DNA of 26,068 bases, from the NCBI GenBank assembly GCA_029974855.1, contig JARKQO010000014.1, positions 1 through 26,068 of the forward strand, read 5' to 3'. A model generated the notes under the pieces. The model saw nothing but the letters and a program-made list of their open reading frames with translations, did not search any database and was not told where the DNA came from. Shown one piece after another: positions 6,904 to 14,312 of the stretch; positions within the stretch are counted from its first letter, which is position 1, and each line of letters begins with the position of its first letter. The stretch is from Eubacteriales bacterium. Its GTDB lineage: Bacteria > Bacillota_A > Clostridia > Christensenellales > Aristaeellaceae. The translations under genes and the position numbers were made by a program.

Positions 6904-8553
6904 ATGAAAACGAGCCTGCGGGCTTTTTTCCAGGGCTTTCGCCGGGAGATACCCTGGCAGAACAGGACCCAGAGGGCGCTGTTTCACCTGTGCGGCGGAG
7001 CCCTGTCCTTATCCCTGACCTATGGGCTGTACTGGGCTTCCAGCCCTGTTTTCACCGATGTTCCAGCCACCTTGGCCTCTTTGGCCTGGGGGCTTTTGAT
7101 TGCCGTGGGGATATACGGGGCCCTGCTGTGGGGCTGCCGCCGGATGGCTCGAGGCCTGCCCTGGGCCCGGGCCCAAGGGCAAAGGCTGAGTCCGCGATTC
7201 TTTGCCGCAAGCCTGGGGCTGGGGCTGGTGCTGCTGTCCGCCTCCTTTTTGGCGGCCTACCCCGGAGGCGTGTCCTACGACGTGTACAACCAGTGGACCC
7301 AGGCCAAAACGGGGCTGTACAACAGCTGGCACCCGGTGTTCCATACCTGGCTCATGGGCCTGGGCCTGAGGCTGGCGGGGGACTATCCCCGGGTGGTGGC
7401 CTTGCAAATCCTGTCTTTTTGCGGGGCCATGGCCTACCTGATGGCCGTGCTGCGGGCCTGGGGCCTGCCTAAGGGGTTGCTGCTGGGCTTGCAAAGCCTG
7501 ATTTTGGCCTGCGGCATGGTAAACGGCGGGCTGATGTACCTGTGGAAGGACAACGCCATGACCACGGGGGCCTTGGTGCTGTGCGCCCAGAGCGTGCAGG
7601 TGTACCTGTCCCGGGGTGAATGGCTGCGAAAGGGCCGCAACGCCGCCATGATGGGCCTGGCTTTGGCCTTCACCACCTTGGTGCGGCACAACGCCGTGTT
7701 CTACACGCTGCCCTTGCTGCTGTGCCTGGCGCTGGGCTATGGCAGGCCCCTGAAAAGGCTCGCGCCTTTGGCCGGGGCTTTGGCTTTGGCCTTGGTTTTG
7801 GTCCAGGGGCCCCTGTACGCCAGCCTGGATATCGTGCATCCCCACAATACCTACGAGGAGAGCATCGGCCTGCCCATGACGGTGCTGATGGACGCCCGGG
7901 CCAAAAACCCGGAGGCCCTGGACCAGGAAACCCGGGCTTTTTTGGAGGATTTGGCGGACGAGGCCACCTTTAGGGCCCACTACCGCCCCGGGGACTACAA
8001 CTCCATCAAGTTCACCTACCCCCGGGAGAAGATCAATGCGGTGCCCCCGGCCCGGCTGCTGGCCATGGCGGCCTCCACCGCCGGCAGGGACCCCCGCCTG
8101 GCCCTGGAGGCGGTGAATGCCGTTACCGATTTGGTGTGGGACGTTACCGGGAAAAACGAAGCCCGGATCGCCGTCAGCAACACCGGGGACCTGGCGGAGG
8201 TATCCCCCGGCCATTCCCGCTGGAACCGGGTGGGACAGGCCCTCCAGGCCTTTTTGCGGGGTATGATGGATTTCGCCCCCCTTGCCTGGCTGTTTGAGAA
8301 CATCGGGGTGCAGACGGCCCTGCTGCTGCTGGCCGCCCTGTGGGCCCTGTACCGCAAGGGAACCCGGGCCCTGCTGCTGGCCCTGCCGGTGCTTTTGTAC
8401 AACCTGGGGACCATGCTGCTGCTGTGCGGCAACGACGCGCGGTTTTTCCAGTTTACCATGGCGGTGGCCTTGCCCTCGCTGCTGGCCCTGTGCCAGGGCC
8501 GGCCCGGCCCCGATACCCCGGCCCCCGTCCCCATTACTGCCGAAGAAGCGTGA
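6904..8553 (+). CDS. Polytopic membrane protein, DUF6020-like (possible GT-C glycosyltransferase)
   Basis: A 549-residue integral membrane protein from ATG 6904, preceded by AAGGAGG, 18 nt after the aspartate kinase stop. About ten or eleven hydrophobic helices are visible. After the third lies YPGGVSYDVYNQWTQA, followed by NSWHPVFHTWLMG. This acidic-loop plus tryptophan-histidine pattern is typical of DUF6020 proteins and resembles the first extracytoplasmic loop of GT-C lipid-linked glycosyltransferases. A hydrophilic extracytoplasmic segment lies around residues 310-440, before the last helices. A role in sugar transfer to a surface polymer is plausible but not shown. The stop overlaps the next start (TGATG). 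Confidence 0.75.
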   Translation: MKTSLRAFFQGFRREIPWQNRTQRALFHLCGGALSLSLTYGLYWASSPVFTDVPATLASLAWGLLIAVGIYGALLWGCRRMARGLPWARAQGQRLSPRFFAASLGLGLVLLSASFLAAYPGGVSYDVYNQWTQAKTGLYNSWHPVFHTWLMGLGLRLAGDYPRVVALQILSFCGAMAYLMAVLRAWGLPKGLLLGLQSLILACGMVNGGLMYLWKDNAMTTGALVLCAQSVQVYLSRGEWLRKGRNAAMMGLALAFTTLVRHNAVFYTLPLLLCLALGYGRPLKRLAPLAGALALALVLVQGPLYASLDIVHPHNTYEESIGLPMTVLMDARAKNPEALDQETRAFLEDLADEATFRAHYRPGDYNSIKFTYPREKINAVPPARLLAMAASTAGRDPRLALEAVNAVTDLVWDVTGKNEARIAVSNTGDLAEVSPGHSRWNRVGQALQAFLRGMMDFAPLAWLFENIGVQTALLLLAALWALYRKGTRALLLALPVLLYNLGTMLLLCGNDARFFQFTMAVALPSLLALCQGRPGPDTPAPVPITAEEA

Positions 8554-9320
8554 TGACCTTGATGCTGACCCCCCAAATGCTGCTGACCGTATGCCCGCTG
8601 GTGATGCTGGCGGGCTTTGTGGACTCCATCGCCGGAGGCGGCGGGTTGATCTCCTTGCCCGCCTATTACCTGGCGGGGCTGCCCCCGGCTTTGGCCTCGG
8701 GCACCAACAAGCTGGCGGCGGCCATGGGCACCAGCCTGGCCGCCGTTCAGTATGGCCGGGCCGGGCGGATCGACGGGGCCATGGCCTGGCCCGCGGCTGC
8801 CGGGGCCTTTTTGTGCAGCGCCCTGGGGGCCCTGCTGATGCGGCAGTTGCCCCCGGAGCTGGTGCGCTATTTGGTGATGGGCTGCATTCCCGTGGCGGCG
8901 TTTTTCACCTTGCGGGGCGGCGGAAAAAGCGCCAGCCCTTTGGCCCTGTCCCCGGGCGGGGCCCGGCTGCTGGCCTTTGCCATCGGCTGTGCCGTGGGGT
9001 TTTACGACGGGCTCATCGGCCCGGGCACCGGCACCTTTTTGATTCTGCTGTTCATGCGGCTCTTTGGCAGCGAGGCGGTGCGGGCCAGCGGCACCGCCAA
9101 GGCGGTGAATTTGTCCAGCAACCTGGCGGCCTTGGGCAGCCTGCTGATCACCGGGGATGTGATGATCCCCCTGGGGCTGATAGCAGGGGCCTGCGCCATG
9201 CTGGGGGCCTTTTTGGGCAGCAGGCTTGCCATCCGCCGGGGCGGCGGGGTGGTAAGGGGGATGATGCTGGCGGTGCTGGCGCTGCTGCTTGCCAAACTAT
9301 GCCTGGATATGATACGATAA
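8553..9320 (+). CDS. TSUP family (TauE/SafE) membrane permease
   Basis: A 255-residue protein with about eight hydrophobic helices in two similar halves. Each half shows the family motif: GFVDSIAGGGGLISLP near the start and GFYDGLIGPGTGTFLILLF in the middle, each followed by an SGTNKLA or SGTAKAVN block. The TSUP family moves sulfite, sulfoacetate, taurine-related and similar organic anions; the substrate cannot be told here. ATG 8553 overlaps the previous stop as TGATG; GTG 8550 is an alternative start one codon earlier. It forms the end of the aspartate kinase transcription unit as far as spacing shows. Confidence 0.9.
   Translation: MTLMLTPQMLLTVCPLVMLAGFVDSIAGGGGLISLPAYYLAGLPPALASGTNKLAAAMGTSLAAVQYGRAGRIDGAMAWPAAAGAFLCSALGALLMRQLPPELVRYLVMGCIPVAAFFTLRGGGKSASPLALSPGGARLLAFAIGCAVGFYDGLIGPGTGTFLILLFMRLFGSEAVRASGTAKAVNLSSNLAALGSLLITGDVMIPLGLIAGACAMLGAFLGSRLAIRRGGGVVRGMMLAVLALLLAKLCLDMIR
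9289..9318 (+). promoter_or_regulatory. Candidate promoter for the anti-sigma/sigma pair
   Basis: TTGCCA (9289-9294), an 18-bp spacer and TACGAT (9313-9318) lie at the 3' end of the TSUP gene, about 70 bp before the next start. The match is moderate (5 of 6 and 4 of 6). Confidence 0.4.
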
Positions 9321-9387
9321 AAGGTGCTATCCCGTCTTTTTTCAGGGGAGCCTTGCCAGACGGACGTCCCAAAGGAGGATTTCCTTC

Positions 9388-9780
9388 ATGACGGATCAAC
9401 AGACAAAATCCCAGACCATTTCCCTTTCCCTGCCCGCGGACATGGAGTTCGCCTTGGTGGCCCGGCTGGCCCTGAACGGCTTTGGCCTGCTGGTGGGGCT
9501 GGATGTGGACCTGCTGGATGATTTGCGCACCGTCACCGACGAGTGCTGCGACTGCCTGCTGCACCAGGCGGTGTCTTTGACGGAAATCCTGATTTCCGCC
9601 CAGGTGCGGGAGGACAGGCTCCATTGCCGGTTTTGCGCCGTCCGGGGCCAGGAGCCCACCCGGGAGGAGCTGCAGGACATGGAGATCACCCGGGGCATCC
9701 TGGAAACCCTCTTTCCGGACGTACAGCTCCACTGCGATGAGGACGGGGTTTGTTGCATCGAGCTGTCGATGCCGCTGTAG
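9388..9780 (+). CDS. Degenerate RsbW/SpoIIAB-like GHKL-fold protein (anti-sigma candidate)
   Basis: A 130-residue protein starting at ATG 9388, with AAAGGAGG about 9 nt upstream. The fold order (strand ISLSLPADMEFALVARLALNGF, then the helix DLLDDLRTVTDECCDCLLHQ) matches the RsbW/SpoIIAB anti-sigma kinases. The helix aligns with the N box E-x3-N of those kinases: E52 is present, but the position of the Mg-ATP-binding Asn is Cys56. No DxGxG (G1) box can be found in the C-terminal half (CDEDGVCCIELSM). It is therefore probably not an active kinase. It sits 12 nt before a sigma-B/F/G factor, the standard place for the matching anti-sigma factor, so it may hold the sigma without phosphorylation. 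It is unusually cysteine-rich (C53, C54, C56 and others). Confidence 0.7.
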   Translation: MTDQQTKSQTISLSLPADMEFALVARLALNGFGLLVGLDVDLLDDLRTVTDECCDCLLHQAVSLTEILISAQVREDRLHCRFCAVRGQEPTREELQDMEITRGILETLFPDVQLHCDEDGVCCIELSMPL

Positions 9781-9792
9781 GCGGAGGGCGTG

Positions 9793-10527
9793 ATGAACGA
9801 CGAAGTGCTGTTGCCCATGCTGGACCGTTATGTGACCTCCCGCAGCCAGGAGCTGAGGGACAGCCTTTTCGAGGCTTTTTTGCCCATGGCCAGGTCCGTG
9901 GCCCGGCGCTTCAGCGGCCGGGGGGTGGAGACGGAGGATTTGGAGCAGGTGGCGGCCATGGCCTTGCTGAAGGCTTTGGAGCGCTTTGAGCCGGACCGGG
10001 GCTACCGCTTTGTGACCTACGCGGTGCCCACCATCACCGGGGACGTGCGCAACTACCTGCGGGACAAGGGCAGCGCCATGCGCATGCCCAGGGACGCCCG
10101 CCAGAAGCTCTACCACATGCAGCGGGAGCGGGACCGGTTTTCCCAGGAGCACCTGCGGGAGCCCAGCGCCAAGGAGCTGGCTTTGGCCATGCAGATGTCC
10201 CCGGACGATTTGCTGATGCTGCTGCAAATGCGGGACCACAGCGAAATCGCCTCCTTGGACAGCCCTTTGGCCGAGGAGGGCGGCGAGCTGGCGGATTTGC
10301 TGGGCCGGGAGGAAAGCGGATTCGACCAGGTGGAAAACAGCGCATGGATGCAGTGGGCTTTGAGCAAAGTGAATGATGTGGAGCGCAAGCTTTTGCTGCT
10401 GCGCTACCAGGAGCAGCTGGGGCAGCGGGAAACCGCCAGGCGCATGGGCGTGTCCCAGATGCAGGTGTCCCGGATCGAGCGGCGGATTTTGAACCGCCTG
10501 CGGGCCATTGAGCAGAGCGGGGCGTAA
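9793..10527 (+). CDS. RNA polymerase sigma factor, SigB/SigF/SigG family
   Basis: A 244-residue sigma-70 family factor. ATG 9793 is chosen over GTG 9790 because the GGAGGG site (9783-9788) would sit too close to the GTG. Region 2 is clear: EDLEQVAAMALLKALERF, then the -10-recognition block FVTYAVPTITGDVRNYLRD. Region 3 follows (REPSAKELALAMQMSPDDLL). Region 4 carries the helix-turn-helix QRETARRMGVSQMQVSRIERRIL. Length and architecture fit the SigB/F/G group, not primary or ECF factors. Its place upstream of ylmE-sepF-divIVA mirrors sigG in Bacillus, while a SpoIIAB-like neighbour mirrors sigF or sigB, so the exact identity is open. No SpoIIAA/RsbV gene is adjacent. Confidence 0.9.
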   Translation: MNDEVLLPMLDRYVTSRSQELRDSLFEAFLPMARSVARRFSGRGVETEDLEQVAAMALLKALERFEPDRGYRFVTYAVPTITGDVRNYLRDKGSAMRMPRDARQKLYHMQRERDRFSQEHLREPSAKELALAMQMSPDDLLMLLQMRDHSEIASLDSPLAEEGGELADLLGREESGFDQVENSAWMQWALSKVNDVERKLLLLRYQEQLGQRETARRMGVSQMQVSRIERRILNRLRAIEQSGA

Positions 10528-10537
10528 CGGGGCGTAA
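10518..10537 (+). repeat. 10-bp tandem duplication across the sigma-factor stop codon
   Basis: CGGGGCGTAA occurs twice in direct tandem (10518-10527 and 10528-10537). The first copy ends exactly with the stop codon TAA. This looks like replication slippage at the gene end. Confidence 0.85.
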
Positions 10538-10594
10538 TGAGGCGCCGAAGCCCCCCCAACCGCGTTTTAGCGTTTCAGCGAAAGGAGTGGGACC

Positions 10595-12109
10595 ATGCAA
10601 CCCCAGAACCCCCAGAACCCCCAGAACCCCCTTGGCGGCATGCAGCCCAACCAGCCCTTCGCGCCCTATACGCCGGAGCAGCTTTTGCAATGGCAGCAAT
10701 ACGGCATTCCCCAGCAGCAGTTCACCCCGGAAATTCTGTACCACATGCAGCAGCAGGGCCTGACCCAGCCCCAGGTGACCCCGGAGATGATGGCCCTGTG
10801 GCAGCAGCAGATGTACCAGATGCAGGTGCAGCAGATGCAGCAGGTACAGCAGATGCAAGGGGTGCAGCTTCCCCCGGCCCCCAGGCGGGCCCCGGGGCCC
10901 AGGGCCCGGGACCGGAGAGGCGGGGGCTTTGGGCGCTTTGTGCAAGCCCTGGCCATTTTGGGAGCCGTGGGCTTTTTGGGCTGGTTTATCTTGAACAACA
11001 CCCGGGGCGCGGCCCCCACCACTGCGGTGATCGAGATGGGCACCTTGGGCACCACCTACCGGGGGGACGCCTTGATCGTGCGCAATGAGACCGCCTACAG
11101 CGACGAGGGCGTGCAGAACATTGAATACGTGGCCCAGGAGGGCAGCGTGGTGTACCGGGGCAAGGTGCTGTGCCACGTGTATTCCACCGGGTACAGCACC
11201 AAGGAAATGGCGGTGCTCCAGGACTACCGGGACCAGATCAAGAACTACCAGCGCACCTTGCTCAAGGGCGAAACCGCCTACGACCAGAAGATGACCCAAA
11301 AGGAAAGCGATGTAATCCAGCGGGGCCTGGAGGTGCGCAAGCTGGTCCAGGGGGCCCGGGGCAACCTCATCAACCAGGAGGATATCCTGGACACGGCCAT
11401 CCAGCAGCGGCAGAACTATTTCCGCAGCAAGTATTCCTCGGACATGCGCCTCAACCGCCTCTACGACGACGAAACCACCCAGAAGCAGCGCATTGAAAGC
11501 TGGATCAAGCAGTGGCCCGCCACCCAGGAGGGCATCGTAAGCTTTTACACAGACGGCTACGAGCAGGCCCTGACCCCCATGGACTTTGAGAAATACACCC
11601 CCACCGAGGTCCGGGAGATGATCGGCGGCAAGCGGCCCGAGGGCAGCACCTCCTCCCGGGGCCGGGTGGATATCTGCCGCCTGGTGAAAAAGACCAACTA
11701 CGCGGTGCTGATGCTGATCAAAAACAACACCTGGAACCCGGTGGAGGGCTCCACCCACAAGCTGATGCTGGAGCAGTTTTCCAGCACCGTGGTAAACGCC
11801 CAGGTGCTGTCCTTCACCCGGGCCGGAGGCGAGCTGCTGGTGCGCCTGGCGGTGATGGGGGACGTGACCCCGGTGCTGTACATGCGCACCTGCCAGGCGG
11901 AGCTGGGGGAATACGTGGACGCCATGGTGGTGCCTTCCTCGGCCATTTTCGAGCAAAACGGCAGCAAGGGCGTGGTGATCATTGCCCAGGACAATCAGCA
12001 GCTTTTCGTGCCTGTGCAGATCATCCAGGAGAGCGGGGGAAAGGCCTATATTTCCGCCATTCAAACCGGGGTGCTCAGCGCGGGGCAGACGGTGAGGCTG
12101 TTTCGGTGA
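10595..12109 (+). CDS. HlyD-like membrane protein with Q/M-rich cytoplasmic tail (division-cluster associated)
   Basis: A 504-residue protein from ATG 10595 behind AAAGGAG. Residues 1-95 are low complexity: an (NPQ) repeat from three perfect 9-nt units (10602-10628), then a glutamine- and methionine-rich stretch (QQQMYQMQVQQMQQVQQM). A basic PRRAPGPRARDRR segment precedes a single membrane helix at about residues 115-133, giving an N-in orientation. The outer part has a short beta segment (VIEMGTLGTTYRGDALIVRNE), a long helical region (about 200-300) and C-terminal beta strands, the order of HlyD-type periplasmic adaptor proteins. A HlyD-like gene is often found before ylmE-sepF in Clostridia. 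No ABC transporter genes are adjacent, so an efflux role is doubtful; an envelope or division role is inferred. Confidence 0.75.
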   Translation: MQPQNPQNPQNPLGGMQPNQPFAPYTPEQLLQWQQYGIPQQQFTPEILYHMQQQGLTQPQVTPEMMALWQQQMYQMQVQQMQQVQQMQGVQLPPAPRRAPGPRARDRRGGGFGRFVQALAILGAVGFLGWFILNNTRGAAPTTAVIEMGTLGTTYRGDALIVRNETAYSDEGVQNIEYVAQEGSVVYRGKVLCHVYSTGYSTKEMAVLQDYRDQIKNYQRTLLKGETAYDQKMTQKESDVIQRGLEVRKLVQGARGNLINQEDILDTAIQQRQNYFRSKYSSDMRLNRLYDDETTQKQRIESWIKQWPATQEGIVSFYTDGYEQALTPMDFEKYTPTEVREMIGGKRPEGSTSSRGRVDICRLVKKTNYAVLMLIKNNTWNPVEGSTHKLMLEQFSSTVVNAQVLSFTRAGGELLVRLAVMGDVTPVLYMRTCQAELGEYVDAMVVPSSAIFEQNGSKGVVIIAQDNQQLFVPVQIIQESGGKAYISAIQTGVLSAGQTVRLFR

Positions 12110-12122
12110 GGTGAGTAAAGAG

Positions 12123-12866
12123 ATGAGGGGCCGGGAAGGCGACGCCCCCGGGGCCATGGAGCCCGGGGCCTTGCACCGTCAGGAGTTGGACCAGGAGACC
12201 CTGAAGCGGAACCTGTCGAACGTTTTGGACATTCTCTCCAAAAATTGTTACAAAAGTTTTGCGCCCCCCAAGCTCATCGCCGTAACCAAGGAGGTGGGCC
12301 CCCGGGAGATCCAGATGCTGGAAACCCTTGGCGTGCTTGACATTGCGGAAAACAGGGCCCAGGCCGCCCTGGAGAAGTTGCCAAAAATCGCGCCAGGGTT
12401 TCGTTTGCACTGGATTGGGAGGTTGCAAACCAACAAAGTTAAATATATAATAGGGTATGTCTGTCTGCTGCACACCTTGGACCGGCTGGAGCTGGCCCGG
12501 GAGGTGGACAAGCGGGCCGGGATGGCGGGCCGGGTGGTGCCCGCCTTGGTGCAGGTGAACATAGCGGGAGAAACGCAAAAGGCCGGGCTGGAGCCCTCCC
12601 GGGTGGAGGCCTTTCTGCGGCAGATGAAAGATTTTTCCAATCTCTCCGTCAGAGGGCTCATGGCGATGATGCCCCTTGACGCAAATGAGAAACTGCTGAC
12701 CGGATGGTTCCGGGATATGCGCACCCTTTTTGACCGCATGGGCCAGGAGGGGATCCAAGGGGTCCGCATGGAGGAGCTCTCCATGGGCATGTCCAACGAT
12801 TACGCCATTGCCGCCCGGGAGGGGGCCACCATGGTGCGGATCGGAACCGCGCTGTTCAGGCCCTAG
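12123..12866 (+). CDS. YggS/YlmE family PLP homeostasis protein
   Basis: A PLP-binding alanine-racemase-fold protein of about 247 residues. The PLP lysine lies in KLIAVTKEV (K56 from this start); HWIGRLQTNKVKYI and the phosphate-binding ending GMSNDYAIAAREGATMVRIGTALF are both typical of the family. These proteins have no known catalysis and control the free PLP pool. ATG 12123 is preferred because GAGGTGA lies 8 nt upstream; GTG 12111, adjacent to the previous stop, is an alternative that adds four residues. As in B. subtilis, it precedes sepF. The stretch around 12235-12460 is noticeably more AT-rich than its surroundings and contains a promoter-like motif. Confidence 0.92.
   Translation: MRGREGDAPGAMEPGALHRQELDQETLKRNLSNVLDILSKNCYKSFAPPKLIAVTKEVGPREIQMLETLGVLDIAENRAQAALEKLPKIAPGFRLHWIGRLQTNKVKYIIGYVCLLHTLDRLELAREVDKRAGMAGRVVPALVQVNIAGETQKAGLEPSRVEAFLRQMKDFSNLSVRGLMAMMPLDANEKLLTGWFRDMRTLFDRMGQEGIQGVRMEELSMGMSNDYAIAAREGATMVRIGTALFRP
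12423..12451 (+). promoter_or_regulatory. Candidate internal promoter inside ylmE
   Basis: TTGCAA (12423-12428), a 17-bp spacer and a perfect TATAAT (12446-12451) lie inside the ylmE coding frame, in a local AT-rich patch. If used, it would give sepF-ylmG-ylmH-divIVA transcription independent of the sigma/HlyD promoter. The bases also encode the conserved QTNKVKYI block, so chance is possible. Confidence 0.4.
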
Positions 12867-12900
12867 GGGTTGTGTTAGCTCAAAGTAGGAGGTTCCGCGA

Positions 12901-14256
12901 TTGGGTATGTTCCAAAAGGTAGGAAGTTGGCTGACGGATCAAAGCGAACGCTTCATCCGTGGAGAAGCCCGCCCCGCAGGCAGCTATTACGGCTCCAGCG
13001 AGGCGGAGCAGACCTATGGCCAAATGGGCGCCCAGCAGGCGGAACCGGGGGAGGACCCCCCCGACGTCCTGGAGGAAACCGGCCGCCGGCGGGCGGCGGA
13101 CCCCTTTCAGCGCTCCGGCAAGGATTACGGCGGCCGGGTTCCCTACCGCAGCCAGCGGGACATCCAGGCCCAGCAGGCGGCTTTGGAGGCGGAGCGGCAG
13201 CGGCAGCTTCGCCAGGAGCAGGCCCGGGCCCACGCCGCCCCGGCCCAGGGGGAGCCGGGGGCGTATGGACAGCCCCAGGGAGGATACGGGCAGCCCCAGG
13301 CTGCCGGCGGATATGGGCAGCCCCAGGGGGGCTTTGTCCCCCCGCAGCCCCAAACCGGATATACGCCCCAGCAGCCCGCTTCGGGCTACACCCCCCAGCA
13401 GGCCCAAGGCGGATATACACAACAGCAGGCCCCCGCCGGCTTTCCCCAGCAGCCCCAGGGGAGGCAGCCCCACCGGCCCGCCCAGACCCAGCCCGACACC
13501 AACGTGGTGCTGTTTCCCGGCATGCAGCAAGGCCCCGCCGGCAACGCCTACGCCCATGTGGAGTTTGTGGTGCTGCTGAAAAACCGCAACGAGTGCACCA
13601 AGGTCATCGAGTTCATCCGCAGCAACGCCTCGGTGTTTCTGAACATGGAGTTCATCGCCAGCGACACGGAGCGGCAGCGCTGCGTGGACACCCTGACCGG
13701 GGCCGCCTACACCTTGGGCTGCCAGCTGCTGAAAATCTCCCCCCGGTTCTTCTACCTGATCTCGCCCCCCTCGGTGCACGTGGTCATTGACCCGGCTATG
13801 CAGAAGTTCTCCGTGGGCTCGGAGGCCTACGCCGCCCGGCCCGCCTATGAGGCGGACCACGGGACCCAGCGCTTCGGGGGCTACGGGGCCGGGGGCTACG
13901 CCCAGGCCCAGAGCCAGGCCCAGCGGGAGACCCAAAGCTATGCCCGGCCCCAGAGCTATGCCCAGGCCCAGAACCAGGCCCAGCGGGAGACCCAGGGCTA
14001 CGGCCAGAGCTATGGCCAGCAGGGGGGCCAGGCCCAGAGCTATGCCCAGCCCCAGAGCTATGCCCGGCCCCAAGGCTATGCCCAGGCCCAGGAGGGCTTT
14101 GCCGCCGGGCAGTCCCCCGGGACCCAGGGCCAGGCCACGGCCCGCCGGGCGCCCGGAAGCTTTGGCAGCGTAATGGCGGGGGCCACCGGCGCCTACCCGG
14201 GGGCGGGCTCCTTCCACGGCGCCGGGGGGGCCTCTTTGCAACGGGAATACCCATAG
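12901..14256 (+). CDS. sepF: SepF cell-division protein with very long low-complexity arms
   Basis: SepF anchors and bundles FtsZ at the division site. TTG 12901 is chosen because AGGAGG (12887-12892) lies 8 nt upstream, while the in-frame ATG 12907 would be 14 nt away. Residues 1-14 (MGMFQKVGSWLTDQ) form the usual amphipathic membrane helix. The conserved SepF core lies at about residues 201-297 (VVLFPGM..., VIEFIRSNASVFLNMEFI..., CVDTLTGAAYTLGCQLLKIS). The whole protein is 451 residues against about 150 in B. subtilis. The excess is a Gly-Tyr-Gln-Pro-rich N-terminal arm (about 90-200, units like GGYGQPQ) and a Gln-Ala-Tyr-rich C-terminal arm (about 305-451, units like SYAQAQ), both probably disordered. 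It is followed by ylmG, as expected. Confidence 0.9.
   Translation: MGMFQKVGSWLTDQSERFIRGEARPAGSYYGSSEAEQTYGQMGAQQAEPGEDPPDVLEETGRRRAADPFQRSGKDYGGRVPYRSQRDIQAQQAALEAERQRQLRQEQARAHAAPAQGEPGAYGQPQGGYGQPQAAGGYGQPQGGFVPPQPQTGYTPQQPASGYTPQQAQGGYTQQQAPAGFPQQPQGRQPHRPAQTQPDTNVVLFPGMQQGPAGNAYAHVEFVVLLKNRNECTKVIEFIRSNASVFLNMEFIASDTERQRCVDTLTGAAYTLGCQLLKISPRFFYLISPPSVHVVIDPAMQKFSVGSEAYAARPAYEADHGTQRFGGYGAGGYAQAQSQAQRETQSYARPQSYAQAQNQAQRETQGYGQSYGQQGGQAQSYAQPQSYARPQGYAQAQEGFAAGQSPGTQGQATARRAPGSFGSVMAGATGAYPGAGSFHGAGGASLQREYP
13896..13994 (+). repeat. 60-nt period tandem repeat in the sepF 3' arm
   Basis: The segment 13896-13934 recurs almost exactly at 13956-13994 (period 60 nt, 20 residues), encoding YAQAQxQAQRETQ units; more degenerate copies follow to about 14100. 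It shows that the C-terminal arm of SepF grew by tandem duplication. Confidence 0.85.
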
Positions 14257-14267
14257 GGAATACCCAT
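14243..14267 (+). repeat. 13-bp tandem duplication across the sepF stop codon
   Basis: GGGAATACCCAT occurs at 14243-14254 and again at 14256-14267. The sepF stop TAG (14254-14256) spans the junction. This is a second case in the window of a short duplication at a gene end. Confidence 0.8.
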
Positions 14268-14312
14268 CAAGGATGAATGATACAAAAGCGAGGGAAACGG
14301 GAGGAATCACGG

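Noticed and set aside
10034..12157. A 707-codon open frame on the minus strand
   Set aside because: It lies antisense to the sigma factor and HlyD-like genes, is His/Gly/Pro-rich as antisense GC-rich frames are, and has no start context.
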